A stretch of DNA of 64,000 nt, from NCBI RefSeq assembly GCF_003362755.1, contig NZ_QKRA01000007.1:124001-188000 (forward strand), read 5' to 3'. This DNA is from Marinomonas piezotolerans. Lineage in GTDB: Bacteria > Pseudomonadota > Gammaproteobacteria > Pseudomonadales > Marinomonadaceae. This document shows, in pieces, positions 35,838 through 44,588 of this stretch (position 1 is the first letter of the stretch; every line of letters starts with the position of its first letter). Made by a program: the position numbers and the translations under genes. Below the pieces are notes generated by a model. It saw only the letters and a program-made list of their open reading frames with translations. It was not told where the DNA came from and did not search any database.

Positions 35838-36586
35838 GGTATCACAATGCGGTCATCTGTGATCATTTGGCCAGCCAATATGTCGTCGGTCATATGACGC
35901 CGCGAGTTCGCAATCGTGTCGAAGCGTTACGTGTAGTGAGTCCCGAATTGGATAAAGCGATTATTCACTGGTCCGAGTCATTTTCGACAATCCACAATGC
36001 GCTGCCTGACAAACAGCCAGACGCGAAAACCTGGAGCCAAATAGAGCAGCAGTTATTTGATCACGCTGCACCAAGGGAAGAAAAAGCGTCCATTTGGCGG
36101 AGTTTACGCTTTTGGCGCTTTACTGGTGTGAGTGCTTCATTGGCATCAATTGTTTTGGCTGTCATGTTATTTGTGCATCCTCCTGAGCGGACAGAGGACA
36201 ATGCATTAGTGAATTCGACACCGCAATACATTGCTGTGATGTCGCCGACTGCCAATAGAAAAGACATTCGCTTTGTCGTCAATCTGTATCAAAAAACAGA
36301 AAAAACCCCATCAAGACTGTTTATTCAGTGGGCGGAAAGTCAGCCTAGAGCCATAAAAACACGCATGCATTTGTGGGCGAAGGATAAAGATACGGGGCAG
36401 TTCGCGTACATAGGTCTTGAACCCAACGATAACGTAACGTGGGATTTGCAAAAGACCACATGGCAAGCTGTTTCCAGTAGCAGTGAATTGTTTTTTACCG
36501 CGACAAAGGTACGACCGACGACCGAAAACACCTTGTTTTCTGGTCCCTGTATTCAGCTTGGAAATTGGAAACAAAACCTAATTTAA
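35822..36586 (+). CDS. RskA-like membrane anti-sigma factor
   Basis: From the ATG at 35822 the protein has 254 residues. An N-terminal cytoplasmic sigma-binding region (SQYVVGHMTPRVRNRVEAL, as in RskA proteins) is followed by one membrane segment at about 100-118 and a periplasmic RskA-type C-terminal domain. It should hold the ECF sigma at the membrane until a periplasmic signal arrives. No zinc-binding HxxxCxxC motif is seen, so this is not a ZAS-type anti-sigma. Assignment rests on layout and on overlap with the sigma gene. Confidence 0.78.
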   Translation: MSGSLRYHNAVICDHLASQYVVGHMTPRVRNRVEALRVVSPELDKAIIHWSESFSTIHNALPDKQPDAKTWSQIEQQLFDHAAPREEKASIWRSLRFWRFTGVSASLASIVLAVMLFVHPPERTEDNALVNSTPQYIAVMSPTANRKDIRFVVNLYQKTEKTPSRLFIQWAESQPRAIKTRMHLWAKDKDTGQFAYIGLEPNDNVTWDLQKTTWQAVSSSSELFFTATKVRPTTENTLFSGPCIQLGNWKQNLI

Positions 36587-36602
36587 GCAATGAGTAATGA
36601 TG

Positions 36603-36621
36603 CCCACCTTAAAAAGGTGGG
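36603..36621. terminator. Hairpin between the anti-sigma gene and the DUF1840 gene
   Basis: CCCACCTT-AAA-AAGGTGGG, a perfect eight-base stem between convergent genes. It has no T run on either side, so termination may be weak. Confidence 0.5.
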
Positions 36622-36633
36622 TGAATGACCTTA

Positions 36634-36951
36634 TTACGTATTGTCCCACATGATATGACTGTCTTCTTGATTGGCTGCTTTAAGCATGTCAATTAAGGGG
36701 ACAGCTCGGTTGGCAAGGCTAATGGGTGGTGTGTCTTGTTCATTTTCATCAAGGTCGGCGTCGACTGGCGTGCCGTTTACCTTTTCCGCCGCCAAGGCCG
36801 ACATAAGCTTCTCTAGTGCTTGGGGAATATCCTCGGCTTTAATTGCGCCAGATGTCTGGCTTCCATATCCCATCATCGAAATCATTTGCAGCCCAACCGA
36901 GCCGAACATGGTGATATTGGCGTACGCATTGCTTCGAAAAGTGATTAACAT
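36634..36951 (-). CDS. DUF1840 family protein
   Basis: A 105-residue cytoplasmic protein matching DUF1840, opening MLITFRSNAYANITMFG and ending with the family-like PLIDMLKAANQEDSHIMWD. The middle is acidic and probably disordered. No function is known. It stands alone, convergent with the anti-sigma gene and divergent from yjdM. Confidence 0.78.
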   Translation of the reverse strand: MLITFRSNAYANITMFGSVGLQMISMMGYGSQTSGAIKAEDIPQALEKLMSALAAEKVNGTPVDADLDENEQDTPPISLANRAVPLIDMLKAANQEDSHIMWDNT

Positions 36952-37080
36952 GATAGCGCCTCATGGGGTTGAGTAGTTTTTCGTTGGTTTGTTTATTAGT
37001 GCCGTTAGTATAGCCTTTATAGAACGGTAAAGCCCCGTTATCATTAATGTGACTTCCGCTATTGAGATAAGATTATCATC

Positions 37081-37416
37081 ATGTCATTACCACCTTGCCC
37101 GAGCTGTCAATCTGAATATGTGTATGCAGATCAAGCGTTGCTTATTTGCCCAGAGTGTGGGTATGAATGGAGCCCATCAGAAGAAGCGGAAGAGTCGGCG
37201 ATTAAAGTGAACGATGCGAATGGTGTCTTGCTTGAGGAAGGGGATAAGGTGATCTTAGTGAAAGATCTGAAAGTGAAAGGCAGTTCCCAACCCCTTAAAA
37301 TAGGTACTAAAGCGCTAGTGAAGCGCATTCATGATAAGAAAGATCATCAGCTTGATTGTAAAGTAGACGGTGCTGGCGATATGTATATCACTGCGAAATT
37401 TGTTAAAAAAGCGTAG
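37081..37416 (+). CDS. yjdM: YjdM (PhnA-like) zinc-ribbon protein
   Basis: A 111-residue protein with an N-terminal zinc ribbon (CPSCQSEYVYAD then CPECGYEW) and a C-terminal SH3-like domain (VLLEEGDKVILVKDLKVKG). It is the family once labelled PhnA from its place near phosphonate genes in E. coli; no phosphonate role is established and none is suggested by the neighbours here. The length is normal. Confidence 0.9.
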   Translation: MSLPPCPSCQSEYVYADQALLICPECGYEWSPSEEAEESAIKVNDANGVLLEEGDKVILVKDLKVKGSSQPLKIGTKALVKRIHDKKDHQLDCKVDGAGDMYITAKFVKKA

Positions 37417-37431
37417 TCTCACAGACTACGC
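37405..37431 (-). terminator. Terminator of the cupin gene, overlapping the yjdM stop
   Basis: GCGTAGTCT-CAC-AGACTACGC stem (37411-37431), followed on the minus strand by six T. The yjdM stop codon lies inside the stem, so it may also help end yjdM transcripts. Confidence 0.85.
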
Positions 37432-37470
37432 TAATTCTAGAACCGAGTATCCAGCTCTACCTAGCAGGAC

Positions 37471-37815
37471 TTAAGCGAACACAAAGTACTTGCGCACAGT
37501 TTCCACAACTTCCCAAGTGCCTTTCATACCAGGTTCGATCACGAACACATCGCCACCTTTTAGGTGCTTAGGCTCTTCTCCTTCCGGTGTGATGATGCAG
37601 TAGCCTTCTAAAAAGTGGCAAAACTCCCATTTATCGTATTCGACTTCAAATTTGCCCGGGGTGCAGATCCACGTCCCCATGATTTTACTGCCATCTTCTG
37701 AAAGGTAAGCATTTAGATTGACTGTGTGAGGTTCGCCTTCGATGCGCTTCCATTTGGTTGCATCAACCACAGGCGTTGGGCAGGTTTCGCGCATTACTGT
37801 AATGAAGTCCGACAT
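37471..37815 (-). CDS. Cupin-domain protein (DUF861/cupin_3 type)
   Basis: A single cupin barrel of 114 residues from the ATG at 37815, which has TTGGAG in front (the frame is open six codons further). The segment MGTWICTPGKFEVEYDKWEFCHFLEGYCIITPEGEEP followed by GGDVFVIEPGMKGTWEVVE is typical of the cupin_3 group related to ureidoglycine and glutamyl-methylamide-type enzymes. Metal ligands are incomplete by eye, and no substrate is proposed. Alone in its operon. Confidence 0.75.
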   Translation of the reverse strand: MSDFITVMRETCPTPVVDATKWKRIEGEPHTVNLNAYLSEDGSKIMGTWICTPGKFEVEYDKWEFCHFLEGYCIITPEGEEPKHLKGGDVFVIEPGMKGTWEVVETVRKYFVFA

Positions 37816-37929
37816 TCTAGCTCCAAGTGTCATTTAATAGAGCGATCATTGTAGGGAGCTACCTCACCAATAAGTTGTCTTGCGCCGACAAGCAGCAGTG
37901 AAAATACGTCCTCTGCATGAAAAAGAACC

Positions 37930-39486
37930 TCATGGCGTTGGACACTGCAGTGTGATGACTTTGTCTGTTCGTAGCCAGTCATCCTGATGCGTTACGAAAA
38001 TGACGGCTCCCTGATAACGATCGAGTGTGATTGCTAGTTGGTCTTGGCTATCGAGATCTAAGTGATTGTCGGTTTCGTCTAGGATTAATAGCCCATTACT
38101 GGGCAGCTGACTGATCAATAACAACGCGACCTTCATACGCTCGCCACCGCTCAACATGGAGCAAGGTTGCAAAGCATGCTCACCACGTAAGCCAATACTA
38201 GCTAACAAAGTACGTGTGGTGCTGTAATCAATATTTGGGACACGCTCTTGAAGGAACGCTAAGGGGGAGTCAGATTGATCCAGTAAACTCAGGTGTTGAT
38301 CGAGGTAAAGCGCGTCGCAACGGCTGTTTAGTTGTCCAGATGTTAGTGTCTGAATACCTTGAATGCACTGAAGGAGCGTTGATTTACCGCTGCCATTTGG
38401 CCCGTTGACCCGTAGCCGTTCTCCGCGATCTAAGGAAACGGTCAAGGGCGTTTTATCGCCCAAAGGGAGTACAACTTGTATGAGATCAAGTAAGCGGCGC
38501 TGAGTCGTGTTTGGTTGACTGAGTTGCAAATTCAGTGCAGAGACCTGCGTTTGTTGATCTTGGTATTGGGAGACGACTTGCTTTAGAGCTTCGCTACGTT
38601 GATCGGCTCGCTTAGTTTGAGCTCCGCTCTGAATTTGCGCCTTGTTTTTCTTCTTATCGAGAAGCATTTTAGACTGGCTGCCCGACGCACGCAGTGCTTC
38701 GCCATGACGCTGCCGACGTTGAGCTTTTTGCTCTCTATCGTGCTGCTCACGTTGCTCCTTCTTGAGCTGTGCTTTGGCATGTTGAACTGCATTGAGGGTG
38801 TCTTGGCGTTGCTTTTTCAGCGCTTCGCGAAGGTCGGTAAAGGCTAAGTGATAGGGATGAACCCCAGTTTCGTCCAGAACTAAAAAACGATCAACACTGT
38901 TTAGCAGTGTCTTATCATGGCTGACTAGCAGCACAGTGCTCTTTGTTTTAGCCAACTGGTCAATTAGCCATTGAGTGCTAGGTTGATCGAGATGATTACT
39001 CGGTTCATCAAGAAGTAATAGGTCAGGTGATTGTTGCAACAAACCAATTAGATGTAGCTTAGTGCGTTGTCCGCCGCTGAGCTGATGCATGGTCTGTTCT
39101 AACCGAACTGATAAACCAGCTTGGTCTAGCCAAGTCTGCGCACGTTCGCGTACATCCCAGTGATGTTCGAGAAAATCGATGTCGGAATCCCTTGGCGTAC
39201 CAACTTCAATACGCTCCAAGGCATCGTAGTAAGAGCCTAAGTGTAATGCATCAATGACGCGCTGATGGTTGTTCACCTCATCGCTGGCCGACTGTTGTAA
39301 CAGTTGATACGTACCCGTGATGGATACACCGTTTTGTTGCGGGTTGATGCATTCTAGCAACGTAGACTTCCCTATACCATTGCGGCCAACTAATGCAGTG
39401 ACTCCAGCGGTGCAAGAAAAAGAAATATGGGAAAATAGGACATTACCGTTCGGTAACGCAAAAGACAGATCAGAGACAACCAACAT
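37930..39486 (-). CDS. ABC-F family ATPase (ribosome-associated type)
   Basis: A 518-residue soluble protein with two ABC domains and no membrane segments. Domain 1: Walker A GRNGIGKST, signature LSGGQRTK, Walker B LLLLDEPSNHLD. A long charged linker (about 215-300) with many Lys, Arg and Gln. Domain 2: GPNGSGKST, LSGGERMK, LLILDETDNHLD. ABC-F proteins act on ribosomes during translation, and some give antibiotic resistance. Subfamily cannot be fixed by eye; it is shorter than Uup and YheS. Confidence 0.85.
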   Translation of the reverse strand: MLVVSDLSFALPNGNVLFSHISFSCTAGVTALVGRNGIGKSTLLECINPQQNGVSITGTYQLLQQSASDEVNNHQRVIDALHLGSYYDALERIEVGTPRDSDIDFLEHHWDVRERAQTWLDQAGLSVRLEQTMHQLSGGQRTKLHLIGLLQQSPDLLLLDEPSNHLDQPSTQWLIDQLAKTKSTVLLVSHDKTLLNSVDRFLVLDETGVHPYHLAFTDLREALKKQRQDTLNAVQHAKAQLKKEQREQHDREQKAQRRQRHGEALRASGSQSKMLLDKKKNKAQIQSGAQTKRADQRSEALKQVVSQYQDQQTQVSALNLQLSQPNTTQRRLLDLIQVVLPLGDKTPLTVSLDRGERLRVNGPNGSGKSTLLQCIQGIQTLTSGQLNSRCDALYLDQHLSLLDQSDSPLAFLQERVPNIDYSTTRTLLASIGLRGEHALQPCSMLSGGERMKVALLLISQLPSNGLLILDETDNHLDLDSQDQLAITLDRYQGAVIFVTHQDDWLRTDKVITLQCPTP

Positions 39487-39676
39487 AACACGCTCACATG
39501 GAAGTCAACGACTTCCTCACCTTAATTCAACCAATAACACGATCTTTGAAAAAAAGGCTTAGTTGTTCACGGCGCGTTACGCTCCTCTTCAATAAGTGAT
39601 GGAACAAGTTTAGGGCAGATAAATAATAAAGACAAGAATACACCCAAGGACAGGGATGGCATTCAAGGGTGGCGAT

Positions 39677-39928
39677 CTACTTGAACCATACTTTTCCGCC
39701 GATGAATTTAAACGCGGGGGTACCGCGTACCAACGTATCACGAGCAAACTCTTTTTGGCAGTTAGGACAATGGCAAGGTACTTGAGTGAAGTCTTCTGCA
39801 ATTCGTTCTTTAAAACACTTCACTAATGCCCCTTTGCCTCCTTTTCGGTACTTAAAAAGCTGAGCGCCGCAGTGTTTGCAAAATATATCGACGGTTTTCG
39901 ACGGGGCTTTCTTGTTGGGTTTCGCCAT
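39677..39928 (-). CDS. Small zinc-ribbon protein, function unknown
   Basis: An 83-residue basic protein with two CxxC pairs, Cys17/Cys20 (FCKHCG) and Cys54/Cys57 (CPNC), which should bind one zinc ion, plus further cysteines at 38 and 52. The ends are lysine-rich, suggesting nucleic-acid or protein contact. I do not recognise a named family. It stands alone between the ABC-F gene and the MipA-like operon. Confidence 0.65.
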   Translation of the reverse strand: MAKPNKKAPSKTVDIFCKHCGAQLFKYRKGGKGALVKCFKERIAEDFTQVPCHCPNCQKEFARDTLVRGTPAFKFIGGKVWFK

Positions 39929-40008
39929 GACATTAAGTGCTCATTTAGTACCGGGGCGCATAAAAATCGTGACATGGTGACGAGCTAGCGACGGACTGTC
40001 AATAAAGA

Positions 40009-40030
40009 CCGTTAAGCCTATGTTTAACGG
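40009..40030. repeat. Inverted repeat CCGTTAA-N8-TTAACGG
   Basis: A perfect seven-base dyad about 190 bases before the MipA-like gene and 80 bases before the zinc-ribbon gene. Read on either strand it has no T run, so a protein-binding site is more likely than a terminator. Confidence 0.45.
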
Positions 40031-40171
40031 AATGATTGAGTCCACTGTACCTATCGAAGTCACGTCGGGGAGGGCAACACGGTTTATCCCACCTAGCGAC
40101 CATTAATTCCGCATAGCTTCCATTTGTCATCTCGCCATTTGTTGCCAGCGACTTTATGGGACAGTTGCTTC

Positions 40172-40186
40172 GTGTTCAACGAACAC
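40172..40186. promoter_or_regulatory. Palindrome GTGTTC-AAC-GAACAC before the MipA-like operon
   Basis: A 15-base interrupted perfect palindrome, 30 bases before the start codon, in a position suited to an operator. It could be the site of the LytTR-type regulator in the same operon, but it does not look like a standard LytTR direct repeat. Confidence 0.45.
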
Positions 40187-40216
40187 TCCCTTTAAAAATA
40201 TGATCTGGAAAACACA

Positions 40217-40963
40217 ATGACCTTTTTGACTAAAACTGGCAGTTATTATGTACTTTCGTTTGCAGCAGCGCTATCGATGGCAGCAGAGGCAAGTGAACTC
40301 AACGTTGATTTGGGTGTGACCGCACTTGGACAGCAGCATCACATCGTTGGTGAGGATGACAAAACAGAATTACACCCGTACTTGAACTTGCAATACGGTA
40401 TGTTTGTCGCGGGCCCAGATGGGGTCGGGATCACAACCAGTGTTGGGCAGCGTGATCAATTCAGCGCACTGGTTTCAGTGCGGGAAAGTGTGTTGGATGG
40501 TGTGAACTCCAAACTTGATAAAGTGAATGAGCGTAAAGACGCCGCGGAGTTCGCGCTTTATTGGACTCACATGTCACAAAATATTGATGTCACAGCGGCC
40601 GTGGCGGTGGACGCATCGGATACTCATAATGGCTACGAAGCAAAGTTAATCTTTTCGAAGTTGTTAGAGACGAACGCTGGCTCGTTTGTTCCAGCGTTAG
40701 CGATCCTACATCAGTCGGATAAATTAGTAGATTACTATTATGGTGTGACGCCATTGGAGTCGGGTACTGGCTACGCTGCATATACTGGCGAAGCAAGTAC
40801 CAACGCTAATTTATCCTTGACTCATATCTACCCCATCACTCAGCACTGGCACCTGACAACACTGGTTGCCTATGAGCATTTAGGTGAGGGGATTCAGGAT
40901 AGCTCGATTGTAGAGCGTTCAGGGTATTGGAGCGGTGCAATGACGATGCTGTATAGGTTCTAA
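40217..40963 (+). CDS. MipA/OmpV-family outer membrane protein
   Basis: A 248-residue beta-barrel precursor with a signal peptide ending near residue 26 (MAAEASE). The C-terminal half shows family traits: DYYYGVTPLESGTGYAAYTGEAS, a late DSSIVERSGYWSG, and a terminal aromatic residue (YRF) for barrel insertion. MipA/OmpV proteins are linked to murein enzymes or act as porins. It heads a four-gene operon with a membrane protein and a LytS/LytTR pair; the next gene starts one base after its stop. Confidence 0.82.
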   Translation: MTFLTKTGSYYVLSFAAALSMAAEASELNVDLGVTALGQQHHIVGEDDKTELHPYLNLQYGMFVAGPDGVGITTSVGQRDQFSALVSVRESVLDGVNSKLDKVNERKDAAEFALYWTHMSQNIDVTAAVAVDASDTHNGYEAKLIFSKLLETNAGSFVPALAILHQSDKLVDYYYGVTPLESGTGYAAYTGEASTNANLSLTHIYPITQHWHLTTLVAYEHLGEGIQDSSIVERSGYWSGAMTMLYRF

Positions 40964-40964
40964 T

Positions 40965-41639
40965 ATGATGACCACTAAAGAACAAAAAGTAGCGGTGGGC
41001 GGGTATTGCTCGACCATCGCGGGGCTATGTTTTTTGTTTGGGATAGGCGTTTACGTGCGCTTTTTTCTCGATCACCAATATGGCGATATCAGCGCCCCCT
41101 TTGACAGTCAATTGCGAGTGCTCTCAGAGCACTCATTATTACTCAATGCATGGTATTTTATTATTTATATTGTATTTGGCTTGGCGCTGTTAGGGTTTCA
41201 AATAGGCGTACAGCCATTACAAAAAACAGGGGGAGTGCGCCAAGCTAGCGCTGTCTTAGGGTATTTTTGGATGGCGCTAACCATTGCGACGGGCATGCTC
41301 GCTAATGTTGCTGGACCGATGGTCGTGCAGCTTGCCTCCCATGACCGTGAAGCAGCTTCGTTTCTTTGGTACGCCATGCAAATGGTGATTGAAGGGATTG
41401 GCGGGGGCAACGAGCTCGTAGGTGGATTATGGATGATCACGTTGGCGTTAACCTTACGTGGCGTGAGTGCATTCGAACAAGGATTAAGGGTGCTGGCGTT
41501 TGCAGTGGGCATGATGGGGGTATTGTCGTGTGCGCCAAGCTTGGTAGAGCTAGGCGGTATATTTGGTGTGGGATGCATTATTTGGTTTTTGGCGATGGGG
41601 ATCAGAATGATCCGTTTTAGAGGACGCTTTAGTGCTTAG
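40965..41639 (+). CDS. Predicted multi-pass membrane protein (DUF4386-like)
   Basis: A 224-residue inner membrane protein with about six hydrophobic segments (roughly 14-34, 60-80, 94-115, 140-165, 172-190 and 194-213). The arrangement recalls DUF4386, but the match is weak by eye. It is sandwiched between an outer membrane protein gene and a histidine kinase gene, overlapping the latter by eight bases, so it may be part of the signal input for the kinase. No function assigned. Confidence 0.72.
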   Translation: MMTTKEQKVAVGGYCSTIAGLCFLFGIGVYVRFFLDHQYGDISAPFDSQLRVLSEHSLLLNAWYFIIYIVFGLALLGFQIGVQPLQKTGGVRQASAVLGYFWMALTIATGMLANVAGPMVVQLASHDREAASFLWYAMQMVIEGIGGGNELVGGLWMITLALTLRGVSAFEQGLRVLAFAVGMMGVLSCAPSLVELGGIFGVGCIIWFLAMGIRMIRFRGRFSA

Positions 41640-42729
41640 AATATTATCTGGTGGCTTTTGGCGGCGTCATGAGTTACTCAAAGACAGTTTGATGGTCATA
41701 TTCTACTGCAGTTTGATTGCCAGTGTGATTTGGGTAACAGAAGCAGGTGAATTTTGGATGACTTTACAAGTATCGCTGGTGTTTGGCGCGGCTTGTCTGT
41801 CGAGTATTCGTCTCAGTATTTACTACTTAAAAGATCGGACTTCGGTCGCGGCTGCGACGGTTCTTGGGTATTTAGGTGGTGTCGTTATTGGCATGACGTA
41901 TCTAATGAGCCAAATATACGAGTCCTTCGATGATGTAATGGCTGCTCCTTGGTCGGATCTATCATTGAAAGTCTTGTTCAGTATGTTGGTGACGTATGTA
42001 TTTTATAATTCGCATCGCCTGAGTCGTAAAGAGCGAGAGCTGCAAGACCAACGGATGCAGGCTCTTATGCAGGAAAAGAAACTGGCCGAGTCCAATTATC
42101 AAATGCTGCAATCACAAATAGAGCCGCATTTTCTATTTAATACCTTGGCGAATATTCAAGTGTTAATCAAGATTCGCCCAGAAGCCGCTCAGCAGATGAT
42201 CGAGGATTTAACCAGCTTATTGCGGGTCTCGATGAGTAAGGTGAAACAACCCCGCATTAAACTAACCGAAGAGCTGGATTTAGTGGCTGCTTACCTATCA
42301 ATTCAAAAGGTTCGTATGGGGGAGAGGCTGAACTTTGATATTCAAAAGAAAGGAGAGGTCGATAACATTGATTGTCCGCCTTTTTTACTACAGCCATTGG
42401 TAGAGAATTCAGTAATTCATGGTATTGAACCTAGTTTACAGGGCGGGCATATAGACATTTCTGTCTCCGTAGACCACCGAGTATGCAATGTGAAAATTCG
42501 AGATACGGGCTTAGGGTTAGCACCGAACTGGGAAGATAGACAGCAAGCGACTAACGAACATGGTATCGCCTTGAAAAACGTTCGCCAGCGCTTACAGTTA
42601 ATCTACGGCGAAGCCGCCAGTTTCTCACTTCGAAATGCTCACAACGACCACGGTCAAGTCGCGGGCTGCATTGCTGAAGTTGAGTGGCCGATTGGTAATG
42701 ACACACCTGCAATCGCTCGTGCTTCATGA
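41632..42729 (+). CDS. LytS-type sensor histidine kinase
   Basis: A 365-residue inner membrane kinase of the His_kinase (LytS/YehU) class. Four hydrophobic segments occupy about 20-125, followed by a short coiled coil and the phosphoacceptor region QSQIEPHFLFNTL (His166), then an HATPase domain with VENSVIHG and DTGLGL. The start is a GTG overlapping the previous stop, with AGAGGA upstream. It should phosphorylate the LytTR regulator encoded 13 bases downstream. The kinase has no large periplasmic domain, so it probably senses membrane or envelope state, perhaps through its two upstream operon partners. Confidence 0.9.
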   Translation: MLRILSGGFWRRHELLKDSLMVIFYCSLIASVIWVTEAGEFWMTLQVSLVFGAACLSSIRLSIYYLKDRTSVAAATVLGYLGGVVIGMTYLMSQIYESFDDVMAAPWSDLSLKVLFSMLVTYVFYNSHRLSRKERELQDQRMQALMQEKKLAESNYQMLQSQIEPHFLFNTLANIQVLIKIRPEAAQQMIEDLTSLLRVSMSKVKQPRIKLTEELDLVAAYLSIQKVRMGERLNFDIQKKGEVDNIDCPPFLLQPLVENSVIHGIEPSLQGGHIDISVSVDHRVCNVKIRDTGLGLAPNWEDRQQATNEHGIALKNVRQRLQLIYGEAASFSLRNAHNDHGQVAGCIAEVEWPIGNDTPAIARAS

Positions 42730-42742
42730 GAGGAATAGATTG

Positions 42743-43540
42743 ATGACGGATATAACTACGGTAGATTCCCTGCAATCAGAACCGTTAAACGTGATGGTCG
42801 TTGATGATGAGCCTTTACTTCGATTTCATCTACAAAAGCTCATCAAGGAGCTGTGGGAAGAGGTGGATCAAGTGATCGCGGTTGCCACAGGAATTGAAGC
42901 GGTCCAGATGGCAGAGCAAGTGGCGATCCATACTATTTTCATGGACATAAAAATGCCAGGTATCAGTGGTATTGAAGCCGCGAAACAATTGCGCGAAACA
43001 AACTATACCGGGAACTTGGTGTTTGTAACCGCCTATGATCAACACGCTGTGGCGGCATTTGAGCATGAAGCGTTGGACTATCTGCTCAAGCCTATTGAAG
43101 AAAAGCGTTTACTTGAGTGTGTGAAGCGCTTACAAAAGCGCGCCCAAATCGAGGTTAAATATGAACTTGATGCGGAGCAACTTACGAGACTGTTGCCTCG
43201 CATGGATAATGCCAATACGTTAGTTTGGGTCAACGCTTCAAAGGGAGACGACATTCACGTTATCAACGTACGTGATATCAGCTGTTTCATCGCCCAAGAT
43301 AAATACACATCAGTGGTGACTAGCGAGGGTGAGTTCCTCATTAGAAAAAGCATCAAACAATTAGTGTGCGAGCTTAATCCCAATGAATTTTGGCGCATTC
43401 ATCGTTCAACCATTGTACAAGTCAGTCACATTGAACGTGTTTACAAAGACGATGACGGTCACTATTTCGTTACTGTGAAGCACTTTAATCGAGAGCTTCC
43501 AGTTAGCCGAAATAACGCTCAACTATTTAAACAGATGTAA
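42743..43540 (+). CDS. LytTR-type response regulator
   Basis: From the ATG at 42743 (AGAGGA in front) the protein has 265 residues: a receiver domain with acidic pocket DDE at 21-23, phosphoacceptor Asp68 in FMDIKMPG and Lys116 in LLKP, then a LytTR DNA-binding domain from about 160 with the typical FWRIHRSTIV near 216-225. It is the partner of the LytS-type kinase before it. LytTR proteins bind direct repeats; no clear pair was found here, so targets are unknown. A longer frame start lies inside the kinase gene and was not used. Confidence 0.9.
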   Translation: MTDITTVDSLQSEPLNVMVVDDEPLLRFHLQKLIKELWEEVDQVIAVATGIEAVQMAEQVAIHTIFMDIKMPGISGIEAAKQLRETNYTGNLVFVTAYDQHAVAAFEHEALDYLLKPIEEKRLLECVKRLQKRAQIEVKYELDAEQLTRLLPRMDNANTLVWVNASKGDDIHVINVRDISCFIAQDKYTSVVTSEGEFLIRKSIKQLVCELNPNEFWRIHRSTIVQVSHIERVYKDDDGHYFVTVKHFNRELPVSRNNAQLFKQM

Positions 43541-43749
43541 CGCTTTATTTGCTCACTGGCCAACCGAGACTTGGCAGGCAAGCCGCGATTGATATCTTTA
43601 AATTGAACGAGTGTCGAAATGATGTGACGCCATAATACAACCAGACTATATCAAAGCGTTAACATGCTGCGCGCGCAGAGCAGGTAGAATGGAGGCAACC
43701 TTGGATAGATTATCCACCTGCTGTTGAGGTGATCATTCGCGAGTCGTGT

Positions 43750-44394
43750 TTACAGTTTATAACCGATTGAAGCACCGATCTGAGCACCGTCATCGAGCTC
43801 TGGATGAAACACATAGCGGGTGTATCCATATAGCTCTATCCCACCTGTGATAATCGATAATCCAACTTCAGGGAACACTCCACCGGTAACGTCTTCATCG
43901 CACGTTGTCGTATCTTCACACCCATTATCGGCGATATAAAAACCCGCACCCAATACCGGGCGGACAGAAAAATCGGGGTCAAATGATCCGACGGAATACA
44001 AAAGGGCGCCCGAACCACCGAAATTCATGCCGTCTAGGAACGACTTGCGATCATCCCAAAACATCAACACATGAGCGCGCCCAGACCAGTTATCGTCAAA
44101 TAGCATGCGTACGCCAGACTCAACCATCCAGACATCCAAGTCATCGGATTGCTCGCGGCTTAAACCAGCATAAAAGTAGGCATTAATGTCGTCGCCGTTA
44201 GGGTTGAAGTCTGGACTGTCTGGGTCAAATGGCTCAAACACTTCTTCTTTTGATGACTCTTGATTAAACGCCTTTTCCATCGCTGAATGAGATGATTTCA
44301 TCGCATCGGACATTTCCTCCTCTGCGTAAAGAGGTAGCGAAGCAATGCTTAAAAGACTGGCGGCGGCGATCGTGCGCACAAAGGATCGATTCAT
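43750..44394 (-). CDS. Exported protein, probable outer membrane beta-barrel
   Basis: A 214-residue precursor with a clear signal peptide (cut near residue 25, YAEEE). After an acidic, probably flexible stretch (30-70) it shows alternating strand patterns to the end, closing with AQIGASIGYKL. A Cys pair (159 and 164, CEDTTTC) could form a loop disulfide. I do not recognise the family. It stands alone, with about 200 empty bases on each side. Confidence 0.6.
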   Translation of the reverse strand: MNRSFVRTIAAASLLSIASLPLYAEEEMSDAMKSSHSAMEKAFNQESSKEEVFEPFDPDSPDFNPNGDDINAYFYAGLSREQSDDLDVWMVESGVRMLFDDNWSGRAHVLMFWDDRKSFLDGMNFGGSGALLYSVGSFDPDFSVRPVLGAGFYIADNGCEDTTTCDEDVTGGVFPEVGLSIITGGIELYGYTRYVFHPELDDGAQIGASIGYKL

Positions 44395-44588
44395 AATGTC
44401 CTCATGAACAAAAACGGATGAAGGGAAATTCGATTATAAAGCTAAGTTGAGGTAAAGCGTTCATAGAATGTTAAAAATATCTCGAAATGACTCAGGTCTG
44501 AGTGGACTGATTTGTTTTGAGGGATTCACGAGCACTATAATCGGATGGGGCACATTATCGGCACTGACACAAAAGGAGTATTCCAAAG

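Noticed and set aside
37081-37416. Annotation of this gene as a phosphonate-degrading enzyme (PhnA).
   Set aside because: The zinc-ribbon/SH3 YjdM family carries the PhnA label only for historical reasons; the catalytic phosphonoacetate hydrolase is a different protein, and no phosphonate genes are nearby.
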